Assembly (NCBI RefSeq): GCF_016862115.1
Contig: NZ_BOMI01000037.1
Location: 1 to 64,000, forward strand
Reading direction: 5' to 3'
Length of the DNA stretch: 64,000 bases
DNA from: Paractinoplanes deccanensis
GTDB taxonomy: Bacteria > Actinomycetota > Actinomycetes > Mycobacteriales > Micromonosporaceae
Positions 1 to 7,470 of this stretch are shown here, one piece after another (the first letter of the stretch is position 1; every line of letters begins with the position of its first letter). The position numbers and the translations under genes were made by a program. The notes beneath the pieces were generated by a model that worked only from the letters and a program-made list of their open reading frames with translations, was not told the DNA's origin and ran no database searches.

Positions 1-1775
1 GACGTTGGCTGGCCTGGCGTTGGCTGGCCTGGCATCGACTCGGCGGGCAGCGCCGGGGCCGGTGCCGAATGGGCGCCCACCGGCTGCGGCGGCGTGTGCT
101 GGGCCGGCGGCATCGGGTTGGCCTGTGACATCGGCTGGGTCTCGGACATCGGGTTGGCCTGGGACATCGGGTGGGTCTCGGACATCGGGTGCGCCTGAGA
201 CAACGGGTTGGCCCGGGACGTCGGCTGGGCCAACGGCAGGGCATGCATAGCGGGCTCGGCCTGCGCGGCGGGCACAGGCTGGGCTGAAGGCGCGGTCTGA
301 GCCGCGGGCGCGGGCTGCACCGGGGACATGGGCTGCACCGGCGGCATCGGCTGGGCGTGCGGGGGCATCGGTGGAGCCTGCGGCGGCATCGGCGGGCGGG
401 ACGGGGGCGCCATCGGGGCGGGCCCGGCGATCGCGGCCGAGACGATGCGCTTGGCGATCTCGGGGGCGGCCGCCCAGTGCAGGCCCAGCTGGGAGGCGTG
501 CACCTGGCGCCAGACGAAGCCCTCCGGGTTGCCGCCGGACCAGGTCCACGCCGGGACCGTGCCGGCGCGCGGGGTCACGATCGCCCGGTGTTGCTTGTAG
601 CCGGTGATGCGGGCTCCTGCGGGGGCGAGCGACGACGTGATGGGCGCGGTGGCCTCGCGGTAGCCGGCGATCGTCTGCTCGCCGGTGACCGCCGACGCGT
701 CGAAGACCCCGCACATCGGGCGGCCGTCGAAGTCCCGTCCGAGCCACGGCAGGGCCACGCCCTCCGCCACGACCGGCCATCCGTCGTGCGCGAACTGGGC
801 GACCGCGTTGCAGAGCCGGCGATTGGCCGACAGCTCCTCCGCGTACCCCTCGGGAAGCCCTGCCCCCACGATCAGCGCGCGCGTGCCCGCCGGGAGCGAC
901 TCGTCACGCAGCGGATCGACCACGGCGACCTCGGCACCCGCGGCCGTCAGGAGCTCGGCCGTCTCGACATAGGTGTACGGGGCGCCGGGGCCGCCCGCGA
1001 GCGCGACCACCGGGCGCTGGTCGAAGACCTCGCCGCCGACGACGTCCGCGGGCGTCCAGACCGGTCCGGGCAGGGCCGGGGCCGACGCGGCGAGCGCCAT
1101 GAGCCGTTCCAGATCGAGGCCGCCGGCGACCGCCTCGCCGAGCCGCCGCACCGCGCGGGACGCCTCGACCGTGCGGTGCGCGACCGGCACCGGGCCGTGC
1201 GCGCGCGCCGGCAGAACGTTGGGCAGGTCACCGCGGCGCAGCGCCCCGAGGACCGGCATGCCGATGTCGTCGAGCGCGGTGCGCAGCATCTGCTCGTGCC
1301 GGGGCGACGCGACCCGGTTGAGGATCACCCCGCCCAGGTGCACCATCTCGTCGAACATGCGGAAGCCGTGCACGAGCGCGGCGAGCGAGTGACCCATGGC
1401 GGCGACGTCGACGACGAGCACGACCGGGGCGCGCAGGGCGGCGGCGACCGCGGCGGTGCCGTCGACCTCCGGCTGACCGGTGAGCGAGTCGAACAGGCCC
1501 ATCGCGCCCTCGATCACGGAGAGTTGCGCGCTGCCGGCACCATGCAGGAACAGCGGGGCGATACGCTGCGCCCCGACCAGCCGGGGGTCGAGGTTGCGGC
1601 CGGGCCGGCCGGCCGCGAGTCCGAGGTACGCGGCGTCGGTGTGATCCGGGCCGACCTTGAACCCGGCCGCCGGGATGCCACGCGCCGCGGCGGCCGCGAG
1701 CAGGCCGACCGCGATGGCGGTCTTGCCGTGCCCGGACGCGGGCGCGCTCACGACCAGTCGGGGCTGGGCGCTCAT
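1..1775 (-). CDS. cobB: Cobyrinate a,c-diamide synthase CobB/CbiA, 3' end outside the window
   Basis: This enzyme amidates the a and c side chains of (hydrogeno)cobyrinate with ATP and glutamine in cobalamin synthesis. The N-terminus shows the P-loop SAPASGHGKTAIA (residues about 9-21) of the dethiobiotin-synthetase-like amidoligase domain; residues about 260-455 form the class I glutaminase-like domain, ending in HASQLGLHWA, which keeps the expected histidine. Where the family normally has AECGGL with the nucleophilic Cys, this protein reads AEGVAL (Gly at residue 339), so the glutaminase looks inactive. After residue ~455 the chain continues for at least 135 residues of Pro/Met/Gln-rich repeats and leaves the window without a stop. 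The ATG start at 1775 is the first in frame. It diverges from the SURF1 gene, and the other cobalamin genes lie 8 kb away. Family is confident; catalytic competence is uncertain. Confidence 0.88.
   Translation of the reverse strand, partial: MSAQPRLVVSAPASGHGKTAIAVGLLAAAAARGIPAAGFKVGPDHTDAAYLGLAAGRPGRNLDPRLVGAQRIAPLFLHGAGSAQLSVIEGAMGLFDSLTGQPEVDGTAAVAAALRAPVVLVVDVAAMGHSLAALVHGFRMFDEMVHLGGVILNRVASPRHEQMLRTALDDIGMPVLGALRRGDLPNVLPARAHGPVPVAHRTVEASRAVRRLGEAVAGGLDLERLMALAASAPALPGPVWTPADVVGGEVFDQRPVVALAGGPGAPYTYVETAELLTAAGAEVAVVDPLRDESLPAGTRALIVGAGLPEGYAEELSANRRLCNAVAQFAHDGWPVVAEGVALPWLGRDFDGRPMCGVFDASAVTGEQTIAGYREATAPITSSLAPAGARITGYKQHRAIVTPRAGTVPAWTWSGGNPEGFVWRQVHASQLGLHWAAAPEIAKRIVSAAIAGPAPMAPPSRPPMPPQAPPMPPHAQPMPPVQPMSPVQPAPAAQTAPSAQPVPAAQAEPAMHALPLAQPTSRANPLSQAHPMSETHPMSQANPMSETQPMSQANPMPPAQHTPPQPVGAHSAPAPALPAESMPGQPTPGQPT
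111..230 (-). repeat. 18-bp tandem repeat encoding a Met-Pro hexapeptide array
   Basis: In the cobB frame this encodes about six copies of a six-residue unit, [AT]-[QE]-S-M-P-[NHQ], for example SQANPMSETQPM. Copies differ by a few bases. Pro/Met/Gln-rich but less regular sequence flanks it on both sides. It is an in-frame minisatellite in the C-terminal tail. Confidence 0.9.
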
Positions 1776-1876
1776 CTATGACTCTCCCGAACGGAATATC
1801 GCCTGTTGTCGACTACAGAAGTGGGACAGTACCCGGCCCAGGCAGGCGACATCCTGCCGACGGGTAGCCTCGGGAC

Positions 1877-2941
1877 GTGTACCGCTTCCTGCTGAGGCCG
1901 CGCTGGCTGGCCGCTGCCGCGTTCGCTCTGGCAGCCGCGGCGGTGATGGTGATGCTCGGCAACTGGCAGCTGCACCGGTACCAGGAGCGCAGCGCGACCA
2001 ACGACCGCATCGACGCCGCTGACTCCGTACAGGCCGTTCCGATGACCTCGGTGCTGGCCCGGCCGACCGCCGCGGGCACGCCCGGCGAGGCCCCCGGCAA
2101 GCAGCTGGCCTGGACAAAGGTCACGGTCAGCGGCCGCTACGACCCGGCTCACGAGATCCAGGCGCGCGGCCGCACGGTCGACGGCGACGTGGGCTACGAG
2201 ATCGTCACCCCGCTGATCCTGAACGACGGGACGGCGGTCCTGGTCGACCGCGGCTGGATCCCCGCGCCGGACGGCGGGGCGCTGGCGGCCCCCACGGTCC
2301 CGCCCGCACCGACGGGCACGGTGACCGTCGTCGGCCAGGTCCACTTGTCGGAAAGCCGACCGGCCCCGATCGAGCAGCGCAACGGCCGCCTGGACACCCG
2401 CCGGATCACCGTGCCGAAGCTCGCGCAGGAGCTGCCGTATCCGGTCTACGGCGCCTACCTGCTCCTGACGGAGCAGACCCCGGCGAACGACGCCGCTTTC
2501 ACCCGCATCCCGATCGGCCACGAGGACGCCTGGCAGAACGGCGGCTACGCGGTCCAGTGGTGGCTGTTCGCGGTGATGGCCCTTTTCGCGTACGGCTACT
2601 ACGCCCGCAAGGAAGCCCGCGGCGAGTCGAAGCCGGCCACCCCCGGCACCACCCGCGAGCCCGTCCCGGCCACCCACGCCGGCGACCGCGTCGCGGAGGC
2701 CGACCGCAAGAAGTCCCGCTCCGGCGACCGCGTCGAGGAGTACGACCGCCGCAAGGCCGCCGGCGGAGACCGCGTGGAAGAGTACGACCGCCGCAAGGCC
2801 GCCAGCGGAGACCGCGTGGAGGAATACGACCGGAGGAAGGCCGCCGCCCGGGCTTCCTCGGGTGATCGCGTCGAGGAATACGACCGCGAGCGGGCAGCCC
2901 GAGCCGCCGCGAGCGACTCGCCGAAGGACACCGGCCGCTGA
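1877..2941 (+). CDS. SURF1 family cytochrome oxidase biogenesis protein with repeat tail
   Basis: SURF1/Shy1 proteins are membrane proteins that help assemble the aa3-type cytochrome c oxidase. The 354-residue product has an N-terminal membrane helix (about 10-30) followed by the family signature GNWQLHRYQER, an extracytoplasmic domain containing VDRGWIPAP, and a second membrane helix near 225-243 (WWLFAVMALFAYGYY). These are the expected features of actinobacterial SURF1. Residues 269-344 are unusual: five copies of a 14-residue charged unit, GDRVEEYDRRKAA. The start is GTG (MYRFLLRPRW); it is the only in-frame start close before the first helix. The gene diverges from cobB and converges on the DNA ligase. 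Confidence 0.88.
   Translation: MYRFLLRPRWLAAAAFALAAAAVMVMLGNWQLHRYQERSATNDRIDAADSVQAVPMTSVLARPTAAGTPGEAPGKQLAWTKVTVSGRYDPAHEIQARGRTVDGDVGYEIVTPLILNDGTAVLVDRGWIPAPDGGALAAPTVPPAPTGTVTVVGQVHLSESRPAPIEQRNGRLDTRRITVPKLAQELPYPVYGAYLLLTEQTPANDAAFTRIPIGHEDAWQNGGYAVQWWLFAVMALFAYGYYARKEARGESKPATPGTTREPVPATHAGDRVAEADRKKSRSGDRVEEYDRRKAAGGDRVEEYDRRKAASGDRVEEYDRRKAAARASSGDRVEEYDRERAARAAASDSPKDTGR
2681..2908 (+). repeat. 42-bp in-frame tandem repeat at the 3' end of the SURF1 gene
   Basis: Five copies of a unit encoding GDRVEEYDRRKAA(S/G). The first copy is diverged (GDRVAEADRKKSRS), the middle two are near identical, and the fourth and fifth are 54 and 48 bp long because of short inserts. The product is a highly charged cytoplasmic tail following the second membrane helix. 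Confidence 0.92.
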
Positions 2942-3325
2942 CGCTGTCTGGCTGCGCCGGCGGGCGCGGGCGCTGCCAAGGGTGCAACGCCCGGGTAGCG
3001 CTGCCCAGAGGTGACGTCATCCCTGTGCGGCGGGACCAAGCGGGAGCGCGCTCGCCTTAACGTCACCCCCGGGGCGCTCGAAGGCCTCCAACTACGGCAC
3101 GTAGCGACTGTGGCGATGCCTAGCGTTCCGGACAGAGTTAACCGACCACGCACGTCGTTGCGGCGGGGCGACATGGTGCGTCGGGTGAGCCGGTGCCGTG
3201 GGCGGCCCAATACGGTGGGTGGCCTAACGCGATGGACGGCCCAACGCGATGGACGGCCCAACGCGATGGACGGCCCAACGCGATGGACGGCCCAACGCGA
3301 TGGAGGATCTGCGGCGGTGGGTGGC
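2942..3325. other. Intergenic region between convergent SURF1 and DNA ligase genes
   Basis: This 384-bp gap between two converging genes has no convincing coding sequence. The left half is unremarkable. The right half (3197-3304) is a 17-bp tandem array. No clear hairpin terminator with a T-run was found. Confidence 0.7.
3197..3304. repeat. 17-bp tandem array downstream of the DNA ligase
   Basis: Four identical copies of GATGGACGGCCCAACGC occupy 3231-3298. Two degenerate copies precede them (3197-3213 and 3214-3230) and a truncated one follows. The period is not a multiple of three and the array lies about 20 bp beyond the ligase stop codon. Confidence 0.95.
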
Positions 3326-4900
3326 TTATGGCGGTGGGTAGCCGCCTATGGCTCGGACTGTGTCGATGGTGTCGGCCTCGGTGGCGGGCTTGTCGTCGCG
3401 GTAGCGGAGGACCCGGGCGAAGCGCAGGGCCACGCCGCCCGGGTAGCGCGGGGAGGTCTGGACGCCGTCGAAGGCGATCTCGACGACCTGGACGGGGCGG
3501 ACTCGGACCGCCCAGCCGTTGTCGTCGATCTGGAGTTGCTTGAAGCGCTCGGTCTGCCAGCGCAGGAGCTCGTCGGTGAGGCCCTTGAACGTCTTGCCGA
3601 GCATGACGAACTCGCCGGTGCGCGGGTCGAGGGCGCCCAGGTGGAGGTTGGAGAGCCAGCCGCGGCGGCGGCCGTGGCCCCACTCGGCGGCGAGGACCAC
3701 GAGGTCGAGGGTGTGCCGTGGCTTGACCTTGACCCAGGCGTTGCCGCGGCGGCCGACGTCGTAGGGGGCCTCGGCGGCCTTGACGACCACGCCCTCCTGG
3801 CCGGCGGCCAGCGCCGCCGCGAAGGCCGCTGCCGCCTCCTCCTCGGTCTCGGCCGTGGTGCGCCCGACGATCAGCTCGGCCGGCAGCGCGTCGGCGAGGG
3901 CCGCCCACCGCACCCGGCCGGGCTCGTCGAGCAGGTCGGCGCCGTCGAGATGGAGCAGGTCGAAGAAGTAGGGGGTCAGCGCGAGCGGTGCCGGGGCGGG
4001 AGCCGACTCGGCCGCCTTGCCGCGGCCGGCGGCGCGGGCACCGCGGGTCGCGGCGCGGCTGGACGTCTCTTGGAACGGGCGGGGGCGGCCGGTCTCGTCG
4101 AGGGTCATGGCCTCGCCGTCGAGAACGGCCTCGCGCAGCGGGAGCTTGCGGACGGCGGCGACGACCTCGGGCATGCGCGAGGTGATGTCGTCGAGGCTGC
4201 GGGTGAAGACGGCCACGTCGTCGCCGGAGCGGTGGACCTGGATGCGGATGCCGTCGAGCTTCACGTCGACGGTCGCGGGGGTGCCGGTGGCGAGCAGGGC
4301 GGCGCCGACGTCGGGGGCGGCCTGGGCGAGCATCGGGGTCAGCGGGGTGCCGACCCGCAGGTGGATCTCGGCGAGGGCGGCGGCGCCGCCGGTGAGCGCG
4401 GCGACGGCGACCTGTTTGAGGTCACCGGAGAGCAGCAGCGCCCGGCGGACCGCGGTGAGCGGGACCTCGGCGGCCTTGGCGATCGCGTCGGCGAGCAGGC
4501 CGGCCTGGGCGCCCTGGCGCAGCTCGCCCCCGAACAGCCCGATCAGCAGCCGCTGCTCCTCGTCGGTGGCGGCGGCGAAGAGGGCACCCAGCAACTCGCG
4601 CCGCCTGGCCTGTGAGCCGGCGCCGGCCACCACGGAGATCTCGGCGACCGCGGCGTCGACCCCCGCGACGGTGAGGCTCGGCTCGGTCGCGGGCGGCGGC
4701 CGGTCGCGAAGGCTCGCATAGCCGACGCCGGTCTGCCGCTGCCGCAGCTCACCGGCGAGGAAGGCGGAGCCGGCCGCGATCTCACCGGGATCGAGCCGGC
4801 GGAGCGCGTCGGCCAGCAGCTCGATCTTGGCCTTGCGCCCGGAGGTAGCGGCGACGGCCGCCGAGGTCGCCGCCAGGTCGAGGAATCGCACAAACCTCAT
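3326..4900 (-). CDS. ATP-dependent DNA ligase (LigB-like)
   Basis: This enzyme seals DNA nicks through a lysine-AMP intermediate, in repair rather than replication, since actinobacteria replicate with the NAD-dependent LigA. The 524-residue product has an N-terminal DNA-binding domain (about 1-185) and the adenylation domain with motif I VDVKLDGIR (Lys214 is the nucleophile), motif III VLDGEAM, motif IV EGVVVKA and motif V WVKVKP. A C-terminal OB-fold region ends with VALRFARVLRYRDDK. Length matches the roughly 500-residue mycobacterial LigB class. An Ala/Gly-rich insert sits at about 280-305. I chose the ATG at 4900 because the open frame further upstream is low-complexity repeat translation. 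It converges with the SURF1 gene. Confidence 0.9.
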   Translation of the reverse strand: MRFVRFLDLAATSAAVAATSGRKAKIELLADALRRLDPGEIAAGSAFLAGELRQRQTGVGYASLRDRPPPATEPSLTVAGVDAAVAEISVVAGAGSQARRRELLGALFAAATDEEQRLLIGLFGGELRQGAQAGLLADAIAKAAEVPLTAVRRALLLSGDLKQVAVAALTGGAAALAEIHLRVGTPLTPMLAQAAPDVGAALLATGTPATVDVKLDGIRIQVHRSGDDVAVFTRSLDDITSRMPEVVAAVRKLPLREAVLDGEAMTLDETGRPRPFQETSSRAATRGARAAGRGKAAESAPAPAPLALTPYFFDLLHLDGADLLDEPGRVRWAALADALPAELIVGRTTAETEEEAAAAFAAALAAGQEGVVVKAAEAPYDVGRRGNAWVKVKPRHTLDLVVLAAEWGHGRRRGWLSNLHLGALDPRTGEFVMLGKTFKGLTDELLRWQTERFKQLQIDDNGWAVRVRPVQVVEIAFDGVQTSPRYPGGVALRFARVLRYRDDKPATEADTIDTVRAIGGYPPP

Positions 4901-5025
4901 CCTGGCAGCACCCCCTGACATTTTCGGCCCCGCCGACCGGCAACCGCCCGACGCCACCAACGGAAGGCGACGACGGCAAACGACGGATGACGCGGACGGC
5001 GGGTGGCGATGACGGACGCGACGGG

Positions 5026-5070
5026 CAGAGGGTGGCGCGGCAGAGGGTGGCGCGGCAGAGGGTGGCGCGG
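5026..5070. repeat. Three exact copies of a 15-bp unit
   Basis: The unit CAGAGGGTGGCGCGG is repeated three times without mismatch. It lies in untranslated sequence upstream of the DNA ligase. Confidence 0.95.
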
Positions 5071-5221
5071 CGGGGGGCGGCCAGCAAATGGCGGCAGGAC
5101 GCGAGAGCAAGCGGCGTCCGGCGGCCGCCGGTCGGAGCGGCGGCGGAATGGCGTAGGCAGCAGGGAACAGCGGGCGGCGAACGAGCAACAAAAGCGGCAA
5201 AAATGCCCAGTCGGGCGTAAA

Positions 5222-5430
5222 CATGCGAATGGGCGGCGATCGGGCGGCGGATGCCGAGCGAAACGGGACGGGCGCAGGCAGCGGATGACGAGCGAAATGA
5301 GATGGGCGCGGGCGGCGGATGCCGAGCGAACCGAGACGAGGCGGGCGGCGGAGATAACGAGTAAAACGGGATGGGCGCGCGGGCGGCGAATGCCGAGCGA
5401 ACCGGACGGGCGGGTGGGCGGCAAATGACG
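5222..5430. repeat. Degenerate array of about 35-bp units
   Basis: About five diverged copies share the core GCGGATGCCGAGCGAAMCG followed by GGGCG-rich sequence. Unit spacing varies from about 33 to 40 bp. Confidence 0.75.
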
Positions 5431-5453
5431 GCGGATGGTGGGTAACGACGGGT

Positions 5454-5667
5454 GAGGGCGGCGAGCGCCGCACCGGGTGAGTGCTGCGCGATAGCCAGCC
5501 GACCGGCCGCTCAGGCGGCTCAGGGCTCGGAGATGCGGAGGCCGCGGGCGCGGACCTGGCGAGGGCGGCGAGCGCCGCTCCGGGCGAGGGCGGCGCGGCA
5601 GCCGGCCCACCGGCCGCTCAGGCGGCTCGGGGCTCGGAGATGCGGAAGCCGCGGGCGCGGACCTGGT
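5454..5667. repeat. 107-bp tandem duplication covering a gene 3' end
   Basis: Bases 5454-5560 and 5561-5667 are adjacent copies. The last 58 bp of each differ at only two positions, and the first ~27 bp also match closely. The second copy contains the stop codon (5618-5620) and the last codons of the neighbouring small gene, so the first copy is an untranslated duplicate of that gene's end. Confidence 0.93.
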
Positions 5668-5914
5668 CGGCGACGCGGGTCACCTGGGCGTCGATCGCGA
5701 CCAGGGTGGCCGAGAGCTCCTCCAGGTGGTCGGTGAGGGCGGAGTCGTCCCAGTCGGCGACGTCGACCGAGTCCATGGCGAGGACCGCGGCGCGCAGCCG
5801 GGCGAGGGACTCGATCCGCTCGCGGGAGCGGAGGCGGTCGATGGTGTTGCGCGGCCCGATCGGCATCGGCCGCACCACCGGGGCAAGCGAGGCAGGCACT
5901 TTGTTCGAACGCAT
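5618..5914 (-). CDS. Hypothetical protein, probably SOS-controlled
   Basis: I do not recognise this 98-residue product. It has a basic N-terminus (MRSNKVPASLAP), then a mostly helical, coiled-coil-like stretch (about 25-85) with DWDDSALTDHLEELSATL, and ends in FRISEPRAA. No signal peptide or membrane segment is present. The ATG sits inside a LexA-type palindrome (TAGAAC-ATGC-GTTCGA read in gene direction), which supports both the start and DNA-damage control. It is followed, on the same strand, by the repeats and the DNA ligase, whose repair role would fit. Its last codons lie in a 107-bp tandem duplication. Confidence 0.65.
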   Translation of the reverse strand: MRSNKVPASLAPVVRPMPIGPRNTIDRLRSRERIESLARLRAAVLAMDSVDVADWDDSALTDHLEELSATLVAIDAQVTRVADQVRARGFRISEPRAA

Positions 5915-5920
5915 GTTCTA
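5905..5920. promoter_or_regulatory. LexA/SOS-box-like palindrome over a start codon
   Basis: TCGAAC-GCAT-GTTCTA matches the actinobacterial/mycobacterial SOS consensus TCGAAC-N4-GTTCGA at 11 of 12 defined positions, with the GAAC-N4-GTTC core intact. The ATG of the 98-residue gene lies in the spacer, so bound LexA would block initiation directly. Confidence 0.65.
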
Positions 5921-5980
5921 ATCCTAACAGGACGCAGGCGCCTCCCGCACCAGTTCACTCTTTGTGACGACGGGCTCCTG

Positions 5981-7459
5981 TCAGCCCGTGAGCAGGGGCG
6001 GGAACGTGTTCGTGGCGTCACTCGGAGCAGCTTCGGCGGCCACGAAACCGTCGGGGCGTACGAGGTAGAGCCGTCCCGGCGTGAGGCCGGTCTGTGGCGC
6101 CTCGGCGAAGACGTGCACGGGCAGGCCGAGGTCCGGGAGGTCGGCGGCGGCCACTCCCCCGTACGCGTGGATCTGCCATGTCGCCTCGCGCAGCACGTCG
6201 AAGTTGCCGCCCGTCCAGGGCAGCCGGCGGCCGACCACCGGATCGCGCCGGCCGTTCGACGCCGCCTGGGCGCCGGCGGTCATCCAGTAGTGGATGCGGA
6301 TCTGGGACACGTATTGGAACAGGCGGGATCCGCCCGAGGCGCGCGGCAGCAACCGCACGCCCACCGGCGCGAGCAACGGCGCGGCGAGCCGGCGCAGCAA
6401 TCGGGTCGCCGGGCGCTGGGAGGTGACCATCCCGAAGAGCCGGTCGGTCGTCGCCACCAGCGTCTTCGCGACCGGGCGGCGCTCGGCCTCGTACCGGTCG
6501 AGCCAGGCGTCGCGGCGCCGGCCGCGCACGACGTCGGCCAGCTTGAACGCGAGGTTGTGGGCGTCCTGAAGGCCCGTGTTCATGCCCTGGCCGCCGACCG
6601 GCGAATGGACGTGGGCCGCGTCGCCGGCGAGGAAGAACGGACCGTCGCGGAAGGCCGCCGCGACCCGGTGGTGCACCTTGTACGTCGCGAACCAGCGCGC
6701 CTCGCCGTACGTCACCGCGAAGCGGCGGATGCGGGGGCGCACGTCCTCCTCGGTGAGCCGGCCGTCGCCGTCGTCGTCGCGGACCAGGCCGATGAGCCGC
6801 CAGTTGCCGAGGCCGCGCATCGGGAAGCCGAGCAGGAAGTCGGAGCTGCCGGGGCGTACGTTTATCGCGTTTTCGACCAGGCCGCCGGTCGCCGCCGCGT
6901 CGAGGACGAAGAACCGGTGCGGGTTGGTGACGCCCTCGAACGGGATGCGGCGGGCCTTGCGGACGATCGAGTTGGCGCCGTCGCAGCCGACGCAGAAGCG
7001 CGCCCGCACGGTGTCGTTGCCGACCTTGGCCACCACGCCCTCGTCGGTCTGGGTCACCGCCGTCACCGGCGTCTCCCAGCGGACCTCGCCGCCGAGCTTG
7101 TGCAGATTTTCGTAGAGGATCTCCTCGTTGCGGCTCTGCTCGAGGATCTCGATGTACGGGAACGGCGTCAGGTCGCCGCCGAGCGGGCCGATCGGGATGC
7201 GCCCGAACGCCCGGTCGTCGAAGCCGGGCGCCAGCGCGTCCGCACGATGCGCCGCGTGCAGCACCAAGTCACCGAGGCCGAGCTGGTCGTAGATCTCGAG
7301 GCTGCGCGCCTGGACGACGAGGGCCCGCGACTCGCGGGTGGGCCCCTCCTTGCCGTCGGCGACGATCACGTCGACCCCGAGTTTGACCAGCCAGTTGGCG
7401 AGCATCAGCCCGGTCGGACCGGCGCCCGCCACCAGCACGTCACACGTCAGCTCGGCCAT
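5981..7459 (-). CDS. FAD-dependent aromatic monooxygenase (PheA/TfdB, PHBH-type)
   Basis: Class A flavoprotein hydroxylase that uses NAD(P)H and O2 on an aromatic or polyketide-like substrate not identifiable from sequence. The 492-residue product has the N-terminal dinucleotide fold VAGAGPTGLMLA, the DG motif CVGCDGANSIVR (about 150-165) and the GD motif FLAGDAAHVHSPVGGQGMN (about 275-295), the three diagnostic elements. The C-terminal ~110 residues match the thioredoxin-like tail of phenol hydroxylase-type enzymes. The ATG at 7459 is preceded by AGGAG at a good distance, while the longer open frame would overlap the upstream M20 gene. That gene ends 11 bp upstream, so the two are probably cotranscribed. 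Confidence 0.88.
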   Translation of the reverse strand: MAELTCDVLVAGAGPTGLMLANWLVKLGVDVIVADGKEGPTRESRALVVQARSLEIYDQLGLGDLVLHAAHRADALAPGFDDRAFGRIPIGPLGGDLTPFPYIEILEQSRNEEILYENLHKLGGEVRWETPVTAVTQTDEGVVAKVGNDTVRARFCVGCDGANSIVRKARRIPFEGVTNPHRFFVLDAAATGGLVENAINVRPGSSDFLLGFPMRGLGNWRLIGLVRDDDGDGRLTEEDVRPRIRRFAVTYGEARWFATYKVHHRVAAAFRDGPFFLAGDAAHVHSPVGGQGMNTGLQDAHNLAFKLADVVRGRRRDAWLDRYEAERRPVAKTLVATTDRLFGMVTSQRPATRLLRRLAAPLLAPVGVRLLPRASGGSRLFQYVSQIRIHYWMTAGAQAASNGRRDPVVGRRLPWTGGNFDVLREATWQIHAYGGVAAADLPDLGLPVHVFAEAPQTGLTPGRLYLVRPDGFVAAEAAPSDATNTFPPLLTG

Positions 7460-7470
7460 CGGCCGCTCCT

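Larger units (their letters stand above)
4901..5617. other. Repeat-rich intergenic region between two minus-strand genes
   Basis: About 700 bp with no credible gene. It is dominated by G-rich direct repeats: three exact 15-bp units (5026-5070), a degenerate array of about 35-bp units (5222-5430) and the first copy of a 107-bp duplication. Long open frames on both strands here are artefacts of repeated GC-rich sequence. Confidence 0.75.

Noticed and set aside
357..1781. 474-residue open frame on the plus strand
   Set aside because: Antisense of cobB; the minus strand has the P-loop and glutaminase-like motifs.
1776..1876. Cobalamin riboswitch upstream of cobB or of the cobD operon
   Set aside because: No B12-box-like GCCACTG or the surrounding conserved core could be found here or in 13110-13494.
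3197..3304. CRISPR array
   Set aside because: The 17-bp units abut with no spacers and no cas genes occur in the window; it is a minisatellite.
4901..5473. Longer N-terminus (191 extra residues) for the DNA ligase
   Set aside because: The added part translates G-rich repeats into Pro/Arg/Ser sequence without family similarity; the ATG at 4900 gives the normal LigB length.
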